Shown: positions 13,655-25,079 of the stretch, in pieces | Layout: every line of letters starts with the position of its first letter | Numbering within the stretch: position 1 is the stretch's first letter | Source: Meloidogyne chitwoodi | Taxonomy: Eukaryota; Nematoda; Chromadorea; Rhabditida; Meloidogynidae | Direction of reading: 5' to 3' | Assembly (NCBI GenBank): GCA_015183035.1 | Contig: JACZZP010000002.1 | Coordinates: forward strand, 1,364,001-1,428,000 | DNA: 64,000 nt | Notes under the pieces: model-generated | What the model saw: only the letters and a program-made list of their open reading frames with translations | Told to the model about the DNA's origin: nothing | The model's database searches: none | Program-made: the position numbers and the translations under genes

Positions 13655-15659
13655 TAATAAATAAAGATATTTTTAAATAAAATATTATTCCCTTTTAAAT
13701 GATCTTAATTCAAAATTAAAGCATTTTCATGGCATTTTTTGTGTTATATTCTTATTCCCCTTCTTTTTCACAAATTTATTCGCATCTTTTTGTATTTTTG
13801 GATTTAAATAAAATTTTGTTCAATTTCAAAAAATATCTATTTTGGTTTATCTTCTCTCTCTTTTTTTTTGTTCTTCTTATCTTCATCTATCCATTATCTG
13901 CCATAAATACGGGTTTTGCTCTACTACGTATATAAACTTTTCTTTTTTTTTCAAATAAAATTAAAAATATTTTTTCATTTTTTCGCCCAAAGATGTTACT
14001 ATTATTATATTTTTATTCGTTGTTTTTAACCTTTTTTACCTCTTATAAAAGTAGATTCCAAAATTTAGTCCTTACAAACACAAAATAATACTTTATAATA
14101 AACATAAACAATTATATTTATTATATATATTTATATATTATTTTTTGAAATTATTTTTAGATTTTTCGTTCGCTTTGTCTTTTTTTCTAATATTTTTATA
14201 TGTTCAAATTGATAATGATTAAAATCTGCAAATAAATTTAAATAAAATAAAAAAAATATTTTTTTTTAAATTTAATTTTACTTAAAACTTACCATTCTGA
14301 TGATTTGTATTATTATAAATATTAAATAATAATATTTTTGTTAGTTATTTTCCAATCTGATCTTCAACATGGTGCTTCGAAATATATTTAATTTTAAACA
14401 AAATTTTTTTGTAAATTATTTTGTTTATTTAACGGAGCACAACATGAGAAGACCAGATAGGAATTAAAATTAAATAATTGAATAAAACAATTTTGAAATA
14501 AAATTTAAATTAAAAATATTAATTGGATTATGGAATAGGAGAGGCGAAGGGTTTTACTTATCATTAAATTGAGAACTATATTTTTCTATCTAAAAAATGT
14601 GGAGTTTTAAATACAGATGCTTAAAATCTGGAATAAGAACATTTTATTTTGAAGATTTCAGACAAATGAAGATAGAATAACAAGGGGGGATAAAGCTAAA
14701 TTTTATTCGAAAATAGATAATTGTTATTAGCTCTTCCAAAAAAGCTTTTCAAGTTTAGTTGAATGAAACAAAATTGATTCGCTTGGAAAAATTAGAACAG
14801 AATTATAATTAAAAGAAAAGGTTATTTTAAATAAGTTATCATAATATTTAAATTTTTTTTAATTAATTATATTTTTAATAAAGAAATAAATATAAAAAAT
14901 AAAATAATATTTTAAATGATTTTTTTAAATTATTTAAAGGAAAATATATTATTAAAGCTTAGTGTTTTTGGCTTTATAATTTAAAGAAAAAAGTATAGAA
15001 GATAAGCCAACACACGCACACATTTATACATTTATTTAATATTTATTTAAAATCTACTTTTTTCTCTCTTTTTTTATTATTTTTTATTATATAAAAATGC
15101 CATAAAATAAAAATAAATATTTAAAATTTTAATTAATTTATTTAATAGAAAAAGGTTTGACAATTTTTGATAATTTTATTCTTGATGATATTTATTTATG
15201 ACATTAAAATCTTTTAAATAATAAGTAGAAGAGACTATCAAAAGAGAGAAAAAAGATTTATTAAAAAAATATAAATATTATTGTTTCCATAGTTACACAA
15301 CAACTAAAGGATAAATTATAAGGAGAATATATATAATAATTGTACTACTACTAACTGCTAAAATAATAATAATAAATATTAACAAATTATATAAAACTTT
15401 ATTAATTATAATTAAATATATATTTATATAATTTTTAATTAATTTATAAAAAACATAAATTAATTGTTAACTTTAATCTTAATTTTATTTATTTAAATAC
15501 AAATATATTAATTAATTAATTAGATATAAATTACATATATTTTAATATAACAAAAGGGATGAATTTACAATAATAATTAGAAAGGATATGTATATTTGGC
15601 CAATTATTATTATTTATTTATTATATACATTTATTTATATTTATTACTTTTTCTCTTCT
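13655..15659. other. AT-rich intergenic region
   Basis: This lies between the 3' ends of MED13 (plus) and the orphan gene (minus), so it is a tail-to-tail spacer. Several AATAAA-type signals occur just after the MED13 stop (about 13657-13683). The remainder is dominated by A/T runs and short TTTATTTA-like repeats. I see no gene. Confidence 0.6.
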
Positions 15660-16945
15660 TCACTTTTCATTCTCATTAGTATGTGCCGTCCACAGTTCTT
15701 TACCGTCAAGTAGTACTTGGAATATCTGTCCTACAACTTCCAGTCCATAGATACGTTGTGTACCTGCCTGAACATCATCAACACTTTTACCCTTAGAAGA
15801 TATTTTGCCGAGAGATGCTGAGCGATTCTGATGACATAATTGCTTAGATGAAGATTGAGTCTAATAATTTTTAAATATTTTTTTAATTATTATTATTTTA
15901 AAATTACTTTTTCTGCAACAGATTCTTTGACAATGCTACAGCCACCTTTCCTTGATCGTAACATTTGCTCCTTTAATGCTGCACTAATACAGCAAGGTCT
16001 TACACCCCTTTCCTTCTTAGCTTCCTCAGCAAAGAATTTCTCCACACTATGAACCTTCACCTAAAATTTAAATTATTAAAAAAAAATAATAAAAGTTATT
16101 AAAAATACCGAGCTAGGACATTTCACCTCGCTGAAGTACGTTTGACTTTTACCACTATTATTAGCGGCAGATCTATCATCATTGTACTCTTTAGGAATTG
16201 GAAGTCGCAATGCTGTTTCTTGCCAAGAAAATGTCTGTTGTCCATGTTGTACATTTTCATCATCAACGAAGGAAGAACACCGAAACGAATCTTTGTCAGT
16301 GTTGTTGATTCTCAATGAAGGTTCATCACAAAATGGTATTATTGCTGTTCTTGTTCCTTTGACAATAGAAGCTCCTCTACCACGCGACGAAATGCCTTTT
16401 TGAATCATTCCTCCTCTTGGTGGTAATCGAGTAGAAGAACTTCTCTTTGATTTATTCTCATCTTTGGTTTTCTCTCGTTTCGATGTTTGAGGTAATAAAG
16501 TTGCCTCAGTGAACATTTTACGAAGCTATTAAATTTTAAAATTAAAAAAATATATATTCTTTTAAAAATATACCGAAGACTTTTCGTTTAGTTGATGATG
16601 TAGGAAGGAATCAATGTCATATATTTTGTCCTCACAATCAGATTCTTCTTCATCTACCAAAGGCCATTTTGCAGTTTTTGTTGATTTGACCAAACAAGCA
16701 CAGTTTCCACTTTTTTTCTTATTATTATTTGAAGATTCTTCTCCCAATGTTATTGAAGTTTTTGTAGCTTTTGCCAAGGCAACATTGCAATTACAACAAC
16801 CTTCTCGCATTGTTGAAGATGACAAAGGAAGCCTTGCACTATTAGCAGCTTTGACCAGAGCAACAGCCTAAAAATAAAATAAAATAATTAATTAATTCTA
16901 ATTAAATTATTAAACCTTTTCCTTCTTTGAATGGCTAATATCCAT
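15660..16945 (-). CDS. Serine/lysine-rich protein of unknown function
   Basis: I do not recognise this gene. The start is the ATG at 16945 (MDISHSKKEK), followed by an intron and an exon beginning AVALVKAANSARL. Further exons on the minus strand cover about 16575-16867, 16105-16525, 15915-16061 and 15660-15858. The protein is Ser-, Lys- and Asn-rich with an acidic patch (DEEESDCEDKIYD), several Cys pairs (GCCNCN, CACL) and a basic RGRGAS segment, so it looks largely disordered. The C-terminal exon reads KIYGLEVVGQIFQ-like then VLLDGKELWTAHTN, the best-ordered part and perhaps a small domain. Exon joins keep one frame and have GT/AG ends, which supports a real gene. The nearest neighbour on the same strand is flp-32, about 315 bp upstream. 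Confidence 0.6.
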
Positions 16946-17260
16946 TCTGAGATATTCCAAGAACTACGTTGATTTGAATGTGGAGAGTGCAAGAGCAAGT
17001 TTTATTCTATAGTGTTGAGTTGTTGAATTAATTGTTAATTAAATAAATAAATAATTGCTTTTATACATTTATTTATTTAAATGTTATTTTTTAAAACTGA
17101 CCTATACAAATACCTAATAATTATTTTTAATTTTTTCTCCAATCTTTCAATTATTTAAAATTAATTAATTATAATATTTTATTATTTTTTAAATTTTTCA
17201 TTCATTAAAATAAATTTTAAATAATTTGTAATTGTTTTTTTAAAAGTATTTATTTTATTT

Positions 17261-17805
17261 TTATTTAATTTCTTTCCATCGTTCAATATTTTTTCCTGTT
17301 TTGCCAAGAAATATTAAATAATCATTTGGAATAGAAGATGGAATTAATATTTCATTATTATTATTATCCTCATCATCAGAAGAAGAAAAATATGAAGGAA
17401 AAGAAATAATTTCTTTAAAAAATAATTATTATTAAATAAATAAATAATTTAATTATTTTATTTAAATTACCAGGTTTTTGTGATCTTTTTCCAAATCTAA
17501 CCAAACTATTACGCATTGCTTTTTTATTCATTTTCCATCTAAATTAAAAAATAAAAGTGAATTGGTCATAAAAAATAATTTTTTTTTCTATTAAAATTTA
17601 AAACAATTTTTATATATAAAAAATAATATTAATTTATTTTTTAATTTTTTTTAAAATAAATTAAATTATTTTTAAATTAAAAATATATTATTATTAGTTA
17701 TTACGTTGGAATTCCTTCATCATCATTTAAAGGTTTTGCAGTAGTAAATATTATTATTATTATTATTAAATTTAAAAATAATAATAATTTAAAATTAAAA
17801 TCCAT
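17261..17805 (-). CDS. flp-32: FMRFamide-like neuropeptide precursor, FLP-32 type
   Basis: Three short exons (17805-17705, 17538-17471, 17412-17261) join in frame with GT/AG introns. Exon 1 encodes a hydrophobic signal peptide (MDFNFKLLLFLNLIIIII then TTAKP). Exon 2 carries one peptide, AMRNSLVRFG, bounded by KK before and KR after: dibasic cleavage sites plus a Gly that donates the C-terminal amide. The predicted product is AMRNSLVRFamide, the peptide I know from nematode flp-32. It would be secreted from neurons and act on a peptide GPCR. Exon 3 encodes an acidic, Asn-rich tail ending ERWKEIK with no second peptide. The exons are very small, so simple ORF calling would miss the gene. Confidence 0.9.
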
Positions 17806-18192
17806 TTTTTCAAATAAAATTAAAAAATGTCTAGTATTTATTTAAAAGTACTAAAATATTTAAAAGAATTAATTAATGATATATTGTAAATAAATAAATA
17901 AATATATTATTTTGTCACATCATCAATTTAAAATATATTTAAGTTTATTTATAGTATTTAAAAAAAGAAAAAGAAAAGAAAAGAAAAGAAAAAAGAATTA
18001 TCTATTTAAAATGACGCTTGACCAAAACTTTTTTCTCAAAAATTTCTTTCTTTTTTATAAACAATTTTAAAAAATATTTAAATTCTTTTAAATTTTGCGA
18101 CATATAAATAAAAACTTAAAAAATATTTTTTATATTAAAAAAAGAAAAGAAAAACCTAAATAAAATTATTTTATTTAAAAAATACTAAAAAA

Positions 18193-18582
18193 GGTTCTTT
18201 TCCGTTATGCCACACCCCCCATTTCGGTGCCAAAGTGAGGTGTCATTCGAAAGAGCTCGGCGAGCTGAGTCAAACTAGCTCTAAACGAAGTCGGACTAAC
18301 GAATCTGAGCCGGAATACAAACATCCGAAAATCGAAAAACCATAGAGGGGACCAAGCTCTTCTAAGTGATTACCGAGGCTGCTACTAAATTATTTTCACT
18401 GAATTAATTATTTTGTTGTAATTCTAGCCGTAGATTAACGCATGTACCAAAAGCCAACGAGAGATGGGCTCCTAAATGAAGAAGTGATAAAACACTCCCA
18501 ATAGGTCCAAGTTTGACGTGTTTCCAACAAGCCACCTCACTTTGGCACCGAAATGGGGGGTGTGGCATAACGGAAAAGAACC
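18193..18582. mobile_element. Non-autonomous foldback/TIR element (E2)
   Basis: The left end begins GGTTCTTTTCCGTTATGCC and the right end is its reverse complement, with arms of about 50 bp. The flanking 8 bases are CTAAAAAA on both sides (18185-18192 and 18583-18590), a target duplication. The element is 390 bp. It contains TCATTCGAAAGAGCTC near 18242, and in its right half a segment (18428-18535) that is the inverted copy of 361-468 in E1 at over 90% identity by eye. The open frame running through it on the minus strand is taken as incidental, since it spans the inverted-repeat arm. Confidence 0.88.
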
Positions 18583-18590
18583 CTAAAAAA

Positions 18591-19467
18591 TATTCCAAAA
18601 ATAAAAAAAGAATTTATTATTAAATTTATTTTTTATTTAAATTTAAAAATAAATATTTAATTTAATTTTTATATAAATTATTATTTTAAATTAATTAAAA
18701 TAAATTAAAAATATAAAATTTATAAAAACTTTAAAAATAATATTTTTTTTTAATTTATTATTTATTTATTTAAATATATGTATACTATAAAATGAAAGAG
18801 AAAAAAAAGGAAGGAAAAGAAGAAAAAAAAAGTTGGAAAAAAAGAAAAGGACATTTTTTTAGAATTTTTAAAAAATTAAAAAAATGAAATTTTTTTGGTA
18901 AAAATGGAGTTATTTTATAAAAGACATTTTTTAACAAAATATTTTTTCTCTTGAGGATTTTTACACATCATTGATTTAAATAAATAAATAAATAAAAGCC
19001 TTTAGGGAATATATTTTTGATACATTTTATAATAATATTTTATACTTTTAAGGGTAAATTTAAAGTTTTGGATGAATACTTATTAAAAAAGAAAAAAAAG
19101 AGAAAAGATAAATATATTGTGAGGGTGGCAATAAATTAAATTGACTTTTTTAAAATGACGTTATATTTTAAAAAAAGAAAATTAAAGTTTTTTTAATTTA
19201 TTTTATTAAAAATATAAATAATAATTAATATTTTAAAATATTAATTATTATTTTTGCAATTTTTTAGTCTTTTTATAAAATATATTTATTTATTTATTTT
19301 AATAAAAACATCTGCCTATCCCTCTTTTACCTAAAAATAATTTAATAAAATAAATTAATTAAAAATGTTAGATAATTTAATAAAATAAATATTTTAATTG
19401 GCAGAGAAAGAAAATAATAATTTAAATGCAAATATATTTTTAAAAAGAAAAAGAGGTATTTAATTAT
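18591..19467. other. AT-rich intergenic region
   Basis: Almost pure A/T sequence with TAAATAAATAAA-like runs and purine tracts (about 18795-18860). I see no gene or RNA. It lies downstream of the nucleotide-sugar transporter that ends at 19468. Confidence 0.55.
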
Positions 19468-21153
19468 TTAATTAATTATTTTCATTTCTTGATCATTTTT
19501 TAAATTTTTATTAAGTTCTTCTTCTTTATAAGGAAATATTCCATATAAAATAACTGCTCCAATAACTAAAACCTTTAATAAAAAATAATTAAAAATAAAT
19601 AAAAATAATTAAAAAACTGCTCCTCCAATAAAAAGCAAAGAAGGAAAATTAGAAAAAATTAAAATAGAAGAGATTGTAGCAATAATCTTTTTTTTAAAAA
19701 ATATTAAATTAATTAAATAAATATATTTACAATAGAAAAAGAAGTTCCAAAAGCTTTTAAAATATTATCTGCATATTTAATTACAATAGCTACAATTAAA
19801 CCACCAAAAGCTTTAATTAAAGTAATTAAAATAATATTTAAAATAACCTTGAAGTAAAACAGCAATCCAAACAATCAAATCAAAACCTTGCATAAAACCT
19901 TTTATTTTAATTTTATTAAAATCATTTATCTTTTAAATTAATTTAAATTAATTAATTAATTAATTAATTATACCAGAATAACTAAAAAACCAATTGGAAT
20001 AGAAAGAAAAGCTAATTGAGTATTTCTTAACCAAAGAGAAACATTATCTGATTTTAATAATTTTTCAAAATAAATACCAGCAAAACCAGAAAGAATACAA
20101 GCAATTATTATTGAAATAAAACCAATAAATGGATTACTATTATTATTATTATATTCTTTTTTTAAAATAATTAAATTAATTAATAAATAAATAACCTTTA
20201 ATTGTTATATTATTATTATTTATTATTAATTTATTATTATTAGCACTCTAAAAATAAATAAATATATTTTAATTAATTAAATAATACAATTTGTACAACA
20301 GCAACACCAAAAATTAAAATAAGTAAAGAAATCCATTGCTGAATTGAAAGTTTTCTTTTAAGCATTAAAACAGTAAATATTGCTGTTGTAAGTATTTTTA
20401 ATTGATAAGTTACCTTTTTTTAATTAATTTAATTTAATTAATTTATTTAAATAAATTAAACCATATAAGTTCCAGCATCTAAATTTTCAACAGCCTATTA
20501 AAATAATTAATTAATTAAAAAATAAAAATAATTTACAATATAAAGAAGAAAGTTTTGAATAACATAAATAAAGGCAGGCACTCCAACTTTTAAAGTATCA
20601 AAAGAATTTGAAATAAAATGTTTTTTAATAAGAGAAAATGATCTTTTTTTAAATAAATAAATTAATTAATTAAAAATAAATAAAAATACTTTTTATTATC
20701 TCCAGTAAATAAAAAGAAAAGAATTAAAGAAGAAATAAGTTTTATAATTTCATTAAAAAATACTGCAACCTAAAAATAAATAAATAATTAAATATTTATT
20801 TTTTACAGTTTTAAGAAATGGAGGACTTTCTGAAGGATTTCTTGTTGTTGCATAACGAATAATTAATACCTTATATAATTAATTAATTATTTTTAAATAA
20901 AACCTGTGAAGTATTTTGAATAATTAAAATTAATAAACTAATATATTTAATTAAATTATTTTTATTATTATTTACTAAAAAATAATTAATTTAATTAATT
21001 AATTATTTATTTTTTAAAATTCTTACATCTTTTTGTAATATTTTTTTCTTTTTTTATTTCTTTAATTTCAAATAATTTATTTTTTTCTTCTTCTTTTTCT
21101 TCAAAATTTATTTGACAATTATTTATTTGAATATTTGATAAAGAAGAAGACAT
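19468..21153 (-). CDS. Nucleotide-sugar transporter, SLC35A-like (copy 1)
   Basis: This is a multi-pass Golgi/ER membrane antiporter of the UDP-galactose/UDP-GlcNAc transporter family, exchanging UDP-sugars for UMP. The start at 21153 gives [12 protein letters not shown] and an acidic cytosolic N-terminus. Later exons encode [70 protein letters not shown] and [19 protein letters not shown], all family landmarks in order. The stop is at 19468-19470. About nine very small exons are separated by introns of 35-60 bp made of TTAATTAA-like sequence. It is preceded on the same strand, at 520 bp, by a second transporter of the same family, so the two look like an old tandem duplication. The exact sugar specificity cannot be read from sequence. 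Confidence 0.88.
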
Positions 21154-21673
21154 TTAATTAATTTAAATATTTTTTATTATAATAAAATAATTATAATTAA
21201 ATAAATATATTTAAAATTATTTAATTAAATTTAACAAAAAAAGATAACTTTTATTAAATAAATTATTTAAAAAAAAAAGAAATTAAAAAATGAATGTTCT
21301 GCAAATATATTAATTATTTAAATAATATTTTTAGATAAGAAAATTAAAAAAAAAATAAATAAATCAAATATTTAAAATATAAAACACGAGGTTTTTTTAA
21401 AAAAATAATCTTTTTTTAAATTAATATCATTAAAAAATGAGTCTTTTGTTTGTTTTTTTATTTTTGATTTATTATCTTGTTAAAAAAGAATTATTTTTTG
21501 AAAGTCAAAAAAAGAAGAAGATAGATAAAAAATAAATTAGAACAAATATTAATTAATTAATTAAATAGAAAAACCCGATTAAAAAATAAATAAATAGAGT
21601 ATATATTTTAAATATATTTTAGTCAAAAATAAATATTTTAAGTAAAAAATAAAAACTTTTTCTAATATTTTTA

Positions 21674-23067
21674 TTATGCAGGACATTCCTTTTCTGGTGA
21701 TATTCTTCTTCGTTTTTTAGTATTTAATAAATTCTTTGATTTTGGTGAATTAATAATTCCAAAAAATTGAAGAATTGTTGTTGATGAAGAATATAAAAAA
21801 ATACTTAAAATAACAAGAGAAGCTCCCAAAGTAAAAAGTAAACTTGGTTTAAATCCAAAAAATTGAATAGAACAAAGAGTAGCTAGAATAATAGCAACAG
21901 ATGTAGCAAAGTTTTTAGCAATATTATCTGCATATTTTAAACAAACAGCAACAGAAAGACCTCCAACAGCATACCAAAAAGCTGTTAACCAAACTATTTT
22001 ATCCCATCCATACATAAAACCATGTTCTGATATTTTTGAACCATCCTATAAAATATTTATTTAATAAAATAAAATATAAAAACCTGAATTATAGTAGCCA
22101 AAAAGCTTGATGGAATTGAAAAAACAGCCATTTGAATATTCTATTTAAAATAAATAAATAAATTTAAATTAATATTTAAATTACAAACTCGCATCCAAAG
22201 AGAAACTGGTGCTGATCCTTTTAAAATTTTTTCAAAGAAAACTCCAGAAAATCCAGAAAGTCCGCAGGCAATACTTGCAGCAATAAATCCTTTGAGAAAA
22301 TAATTAATTAATTTTTTTAAATTTAAAAATAAATAAAAAACCAGTAAAAACATTTTGTTCATTTAAAGCATTTATTCTTTCAATATTATTCTCTTTTGGT
22401 TTTTCTTCCTCTGGTTGCATTTGTACAAGACAAACACCAATAAATAAAATAATAAGAGAAATCCATTGTGCACGAAGTAATGAACGATTTAATAAAATTA
22501 TTGAAAAAATAGCTGCAGAGAAAATTTTTAGCTGAGAAATAATCTTAAAAGAAAAATAAATTTTAATTAAAAAAATTAAAAAAAACCATAAAAGAAGCAG
22601 CATTTAAATGAGAAGCTGCTGTATAGAAAAGATTATTTTGTAAAATATAAAGCATTGAAGGCAGACAAACTTTTAAAGTGTCTTTTGGTTGTTCAAAAAC
22701 TTGTCTTTTAATTAATTTAATTGCACTAAATTCTTTTTTTTTAAATTTGAAAAATAATTTAAAAAATAAACCTTAGAAATCCATCTGGAGAAGAAGATTC
22801 TGTATTAAATACAACAAAAAGACAAACACAAAGTTTTATAACTTCTGTCCAGAAAACAGCCACAGTGGAAAAATACATTTCTTTAACATCTCTGACCTTT
22901 ATTTAAAATTTAAAAAATATTATTTATTTATTAAAAAAAAAAAATACCCTAGAATAACGAAGAAGTAATGCATGAAAAGCATTTTGAACAGTTAACCAAA
23001 TAAGAACACCTAATTTAATTGAAGAATAATTTGAAGAAGATTGTGTTCGACGTACTTCAACACCCAT
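21674..23067 (-). CDS. Nucleotide-sugar transporter, SLC35A-like (copy 2)
   Basis: Same family as its downstream neighbour. The start at 23067 gives MGVEVRRTQSSS followed by LGVLIWLTVQNAFHALLLRYSR, the first membrane segment. Further exons read VAVFWTEVIKLCVCLF, LNAASFMIISQLKIFSAAIF, QWISLIILFIGVCLVQMQP, SGFSGVFFEKILKGS, SLWMRVCNIQ, GWDKIVWLTAFWYAVGGLS and LKYADNIAKNFATS. The C-terminus carries a basic KKRRR segment before the stop at 21674. Compared with copy 1 it is less AT-skewed and has longer exons. A head-to-tail spacing of 520 bp would permit co-transcription, but the sequence alone does not show it. Confidence 0.9.
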
Positions 23068-23323
23068 CTTTTTATTATTTAAAAAATAAAATTAAAATAA
23101 ATTAATTTAATATATTTTTTAAGGTAAAACAATTTTTATTTTCTTATTTAAAAATAAAAGATTAAAATCTACGAAAAAATATCCAAATTCTTTCTCAAAA
23201 TAAATCAGATAAATTTAAATTAAAAATAATATATTATAATTAATTAATATATTTTAATAAAATATAATCTGTCCGCTTGCAGACAAATTTATTTTATTTT
23301 AAAATAATCTAATGAGATACCTT

Positions 23324-23548
23324 TTATGAAAAATAAAGTTGGAGAAAAAATTGTAAAATTTCTAAATAATTATAATTTAATTTTTTTACCAATTTTCCAT
23401 TTTGAGAATTTTCTTCACCAAATTCAATTTTTCCATTTCCAATTAAAACTCCTTTAATTTCTGTTGTAGATTGGTCAATTAATAAAGACATTTCAGTATC
23501 TAATTGTTTTATATCAGATTTATCAAATTCTATTAAAACATCCGTCAT
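23324..23548 (-). CDS. Small acidic protein of unknown function
   Basis: The frame starts MTDVLIEFDKSDIKQLDTEM and continues LLIDQSTTEIKGVLIGNGKI then EFGEENSQNGKL. Codon use and complexity are protein-like up to about 23393, then the sequence turns AT-rich. The tail is uncertain: the frame either runs on to a stop at 23324 or is spliced over a 28-bp GT/AG segment to a stop near 23299. The pattern of a short helix followed by GVL-I-GNG recalls small roadblock/LAMTOR5-like subunits, but this is only a loose resemblance. Confidence 0.4.
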   Translation of the reverse strand: MTDVLIEFDKSDIKQLDTEMSLLIDQSTTEIKGVLIGNGKIEFGEENSQNGKLVKKLNYNYLEILQFFLQLYFS

Positions 23549-24225
23549 TGAAGAATAAATAAAAATTAATTATTTATCATTTAATTTTATTCTTAATAAA
23601 AAAAGATTATAAAATTTAAATAAAAATAATAAAAAGATTTTTCTTTATAAAAATTTAATAAAAAGTTAAAATGGTTGACAAATTTTAAATAAAATATTTT
23701 TTTAATTTTTTTTGATGATGTGGAATATATCGTGTTGTTGGAAATGGCTGATATTCATGTGTGTGTTTGACTTACCTTTTTAAATAAAAAGCTTTAGTCG
23801 ATAAATGTAAATATAAAAAATTATATATTTTTATAGTATTAAATATAAAAATAATTTTTTATAAAATTTTAATAAAAATGATAATTATAATCGTTTTGAG
23901 TAATTTTTTAGGTATAAAAATGGAGAAACAATGTAAAGGCAATAAATTAAAGAAATAATTTTAAGGTTGGATATGCCGAAAAATAAAATTATTTAAATTA
24001 GGTAATTTATATTTAATTCTAATCTAATCAAAATATTTAATTATAAGCGTCCAAAAAAATTTTTAATGTCCGCATAAACGAATAAAACCATAAAATTTTC
24101 AATAATTTAGTTTAAATTTTAATGTTTAGTTTCCAACCTTATTTTCTTAAAAAAATAAATAATTGGCTTTTTGAAAAATATTTTTTAAAATTTAGGTTAT
24201 ATTTCTAAAATGTTTTTCCTTTTAT
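23549..24225. other. Intergenic region with one higher-complexity patch
   Basis: The patch at about 23715-23790 is less AT-rich than its surroundings and is open on both strands. On the minus strand it contains a strong GGTAAGT donor-like site near 23775. I could not extend it into a gene. The rest is plain A/T sequence. Confidence 0.4.
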
Positions 24226-25079
24226 TTACTTCAATTCTATTTTCTTTTTCTTTAGTATATTGAATACACATTGTCTACACATAGCTCGATATAATTCTTC
24301 TCCTCCAATTATTTCAATCTTTAAAAAAATAAAATTATTTTTATTTAATTTTTAAAACCTTTTTATTTGCAGAAAGACGAAAAGTAAACGAAGCAGATTG
24401 TCCGCAATGACATACAGCACTTAATTTTTCAATCTTTTCAGCATGTGGAATTAATTTTGTTACATTAGAGAATGGCTAAATAATTTAACAAAAGAAAAAT
24501 AATCAAAAACAAAAAACATTGAATACCTCTTGTTTATAATCACCATTTAATGCTGCAATAATTACAATTTTACCAATATCAGCTAAATATTGTGAATATT
24601 TGACTAAATCTTTAAACTAAAAATTTTTTTAAATTAATTTTTATAACAAAATTAAAAAAAACTTACAAATTGTCCCTCATCTATACCAATAACATCATTC
24701 TTTTTAATTATTTCATAAACTTCTTCTATAGTTTCAGCTATCAACGCTTCCATTTTTCGACTTTAAAAATATAATTATTTAAATATATATTAATAAAACA
24801 TACTAATCATGAGTACAAGCATTTGTAGAATCAAAACGAGTATCATGACGATATTTAATTATTGTAACAGAACGTCCAGCAAGAGTATGTCTTGTTGCTA
24901 AGCGAAAAAGTTCTGTTCTAAAATTTTTTTTAATTTAATTTAAATTAATAAAAAACAAACGTTTTTCCACTAAACATTGGACCTAAAAATTAAATAAAAA
25001 AATTATTTTAAAATAAAAAAATAATCCAACCAATAATTAATTGAATAGATCCTCTTTGATAACATAAACATTCAGACAT
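24226..25079 (-). CDS. tk1: Thymidine kinase, TK1 (type II) family
   Basis: This cytosolic enzyme phosphorylates thymidine to dTMP with ATP in nucleotide salvage. The start at 25079 (MSECLCYQRGSIQLIIG) leads across two introns into the P-loop GPMFSGKTTELFRL. Then come an RHDTR segment, a Walker B-like DVIGIDEGQFF with the catalytic Glu, DLVKYSQYLADIGKIVIIAA and LNGDYKQEPF. Next are the zinc-binding CHCGQ and CRQC pairs with ASFTFRLS between them, and the end is KKKKIELK with stop at 24226-24228. At least six exons join in frame with GT/AG ends. The protein matches the usual TK1 core length without the long vertebrate C-terminal tail. Confidence 0.95.

Noticed and set aside
16182..16871. Plus-strand open frames opposite the orphan serine-rich gene
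   Set aside because: The minus-strand exons join into one longer protein with proper splice sites; the plus frames do not join.
18404..18598. Minus-strand frame in the E2 element
   Set aside because: It runs through the inverted-repeat arm and out into flanking sequence, so it is not an independent gene.
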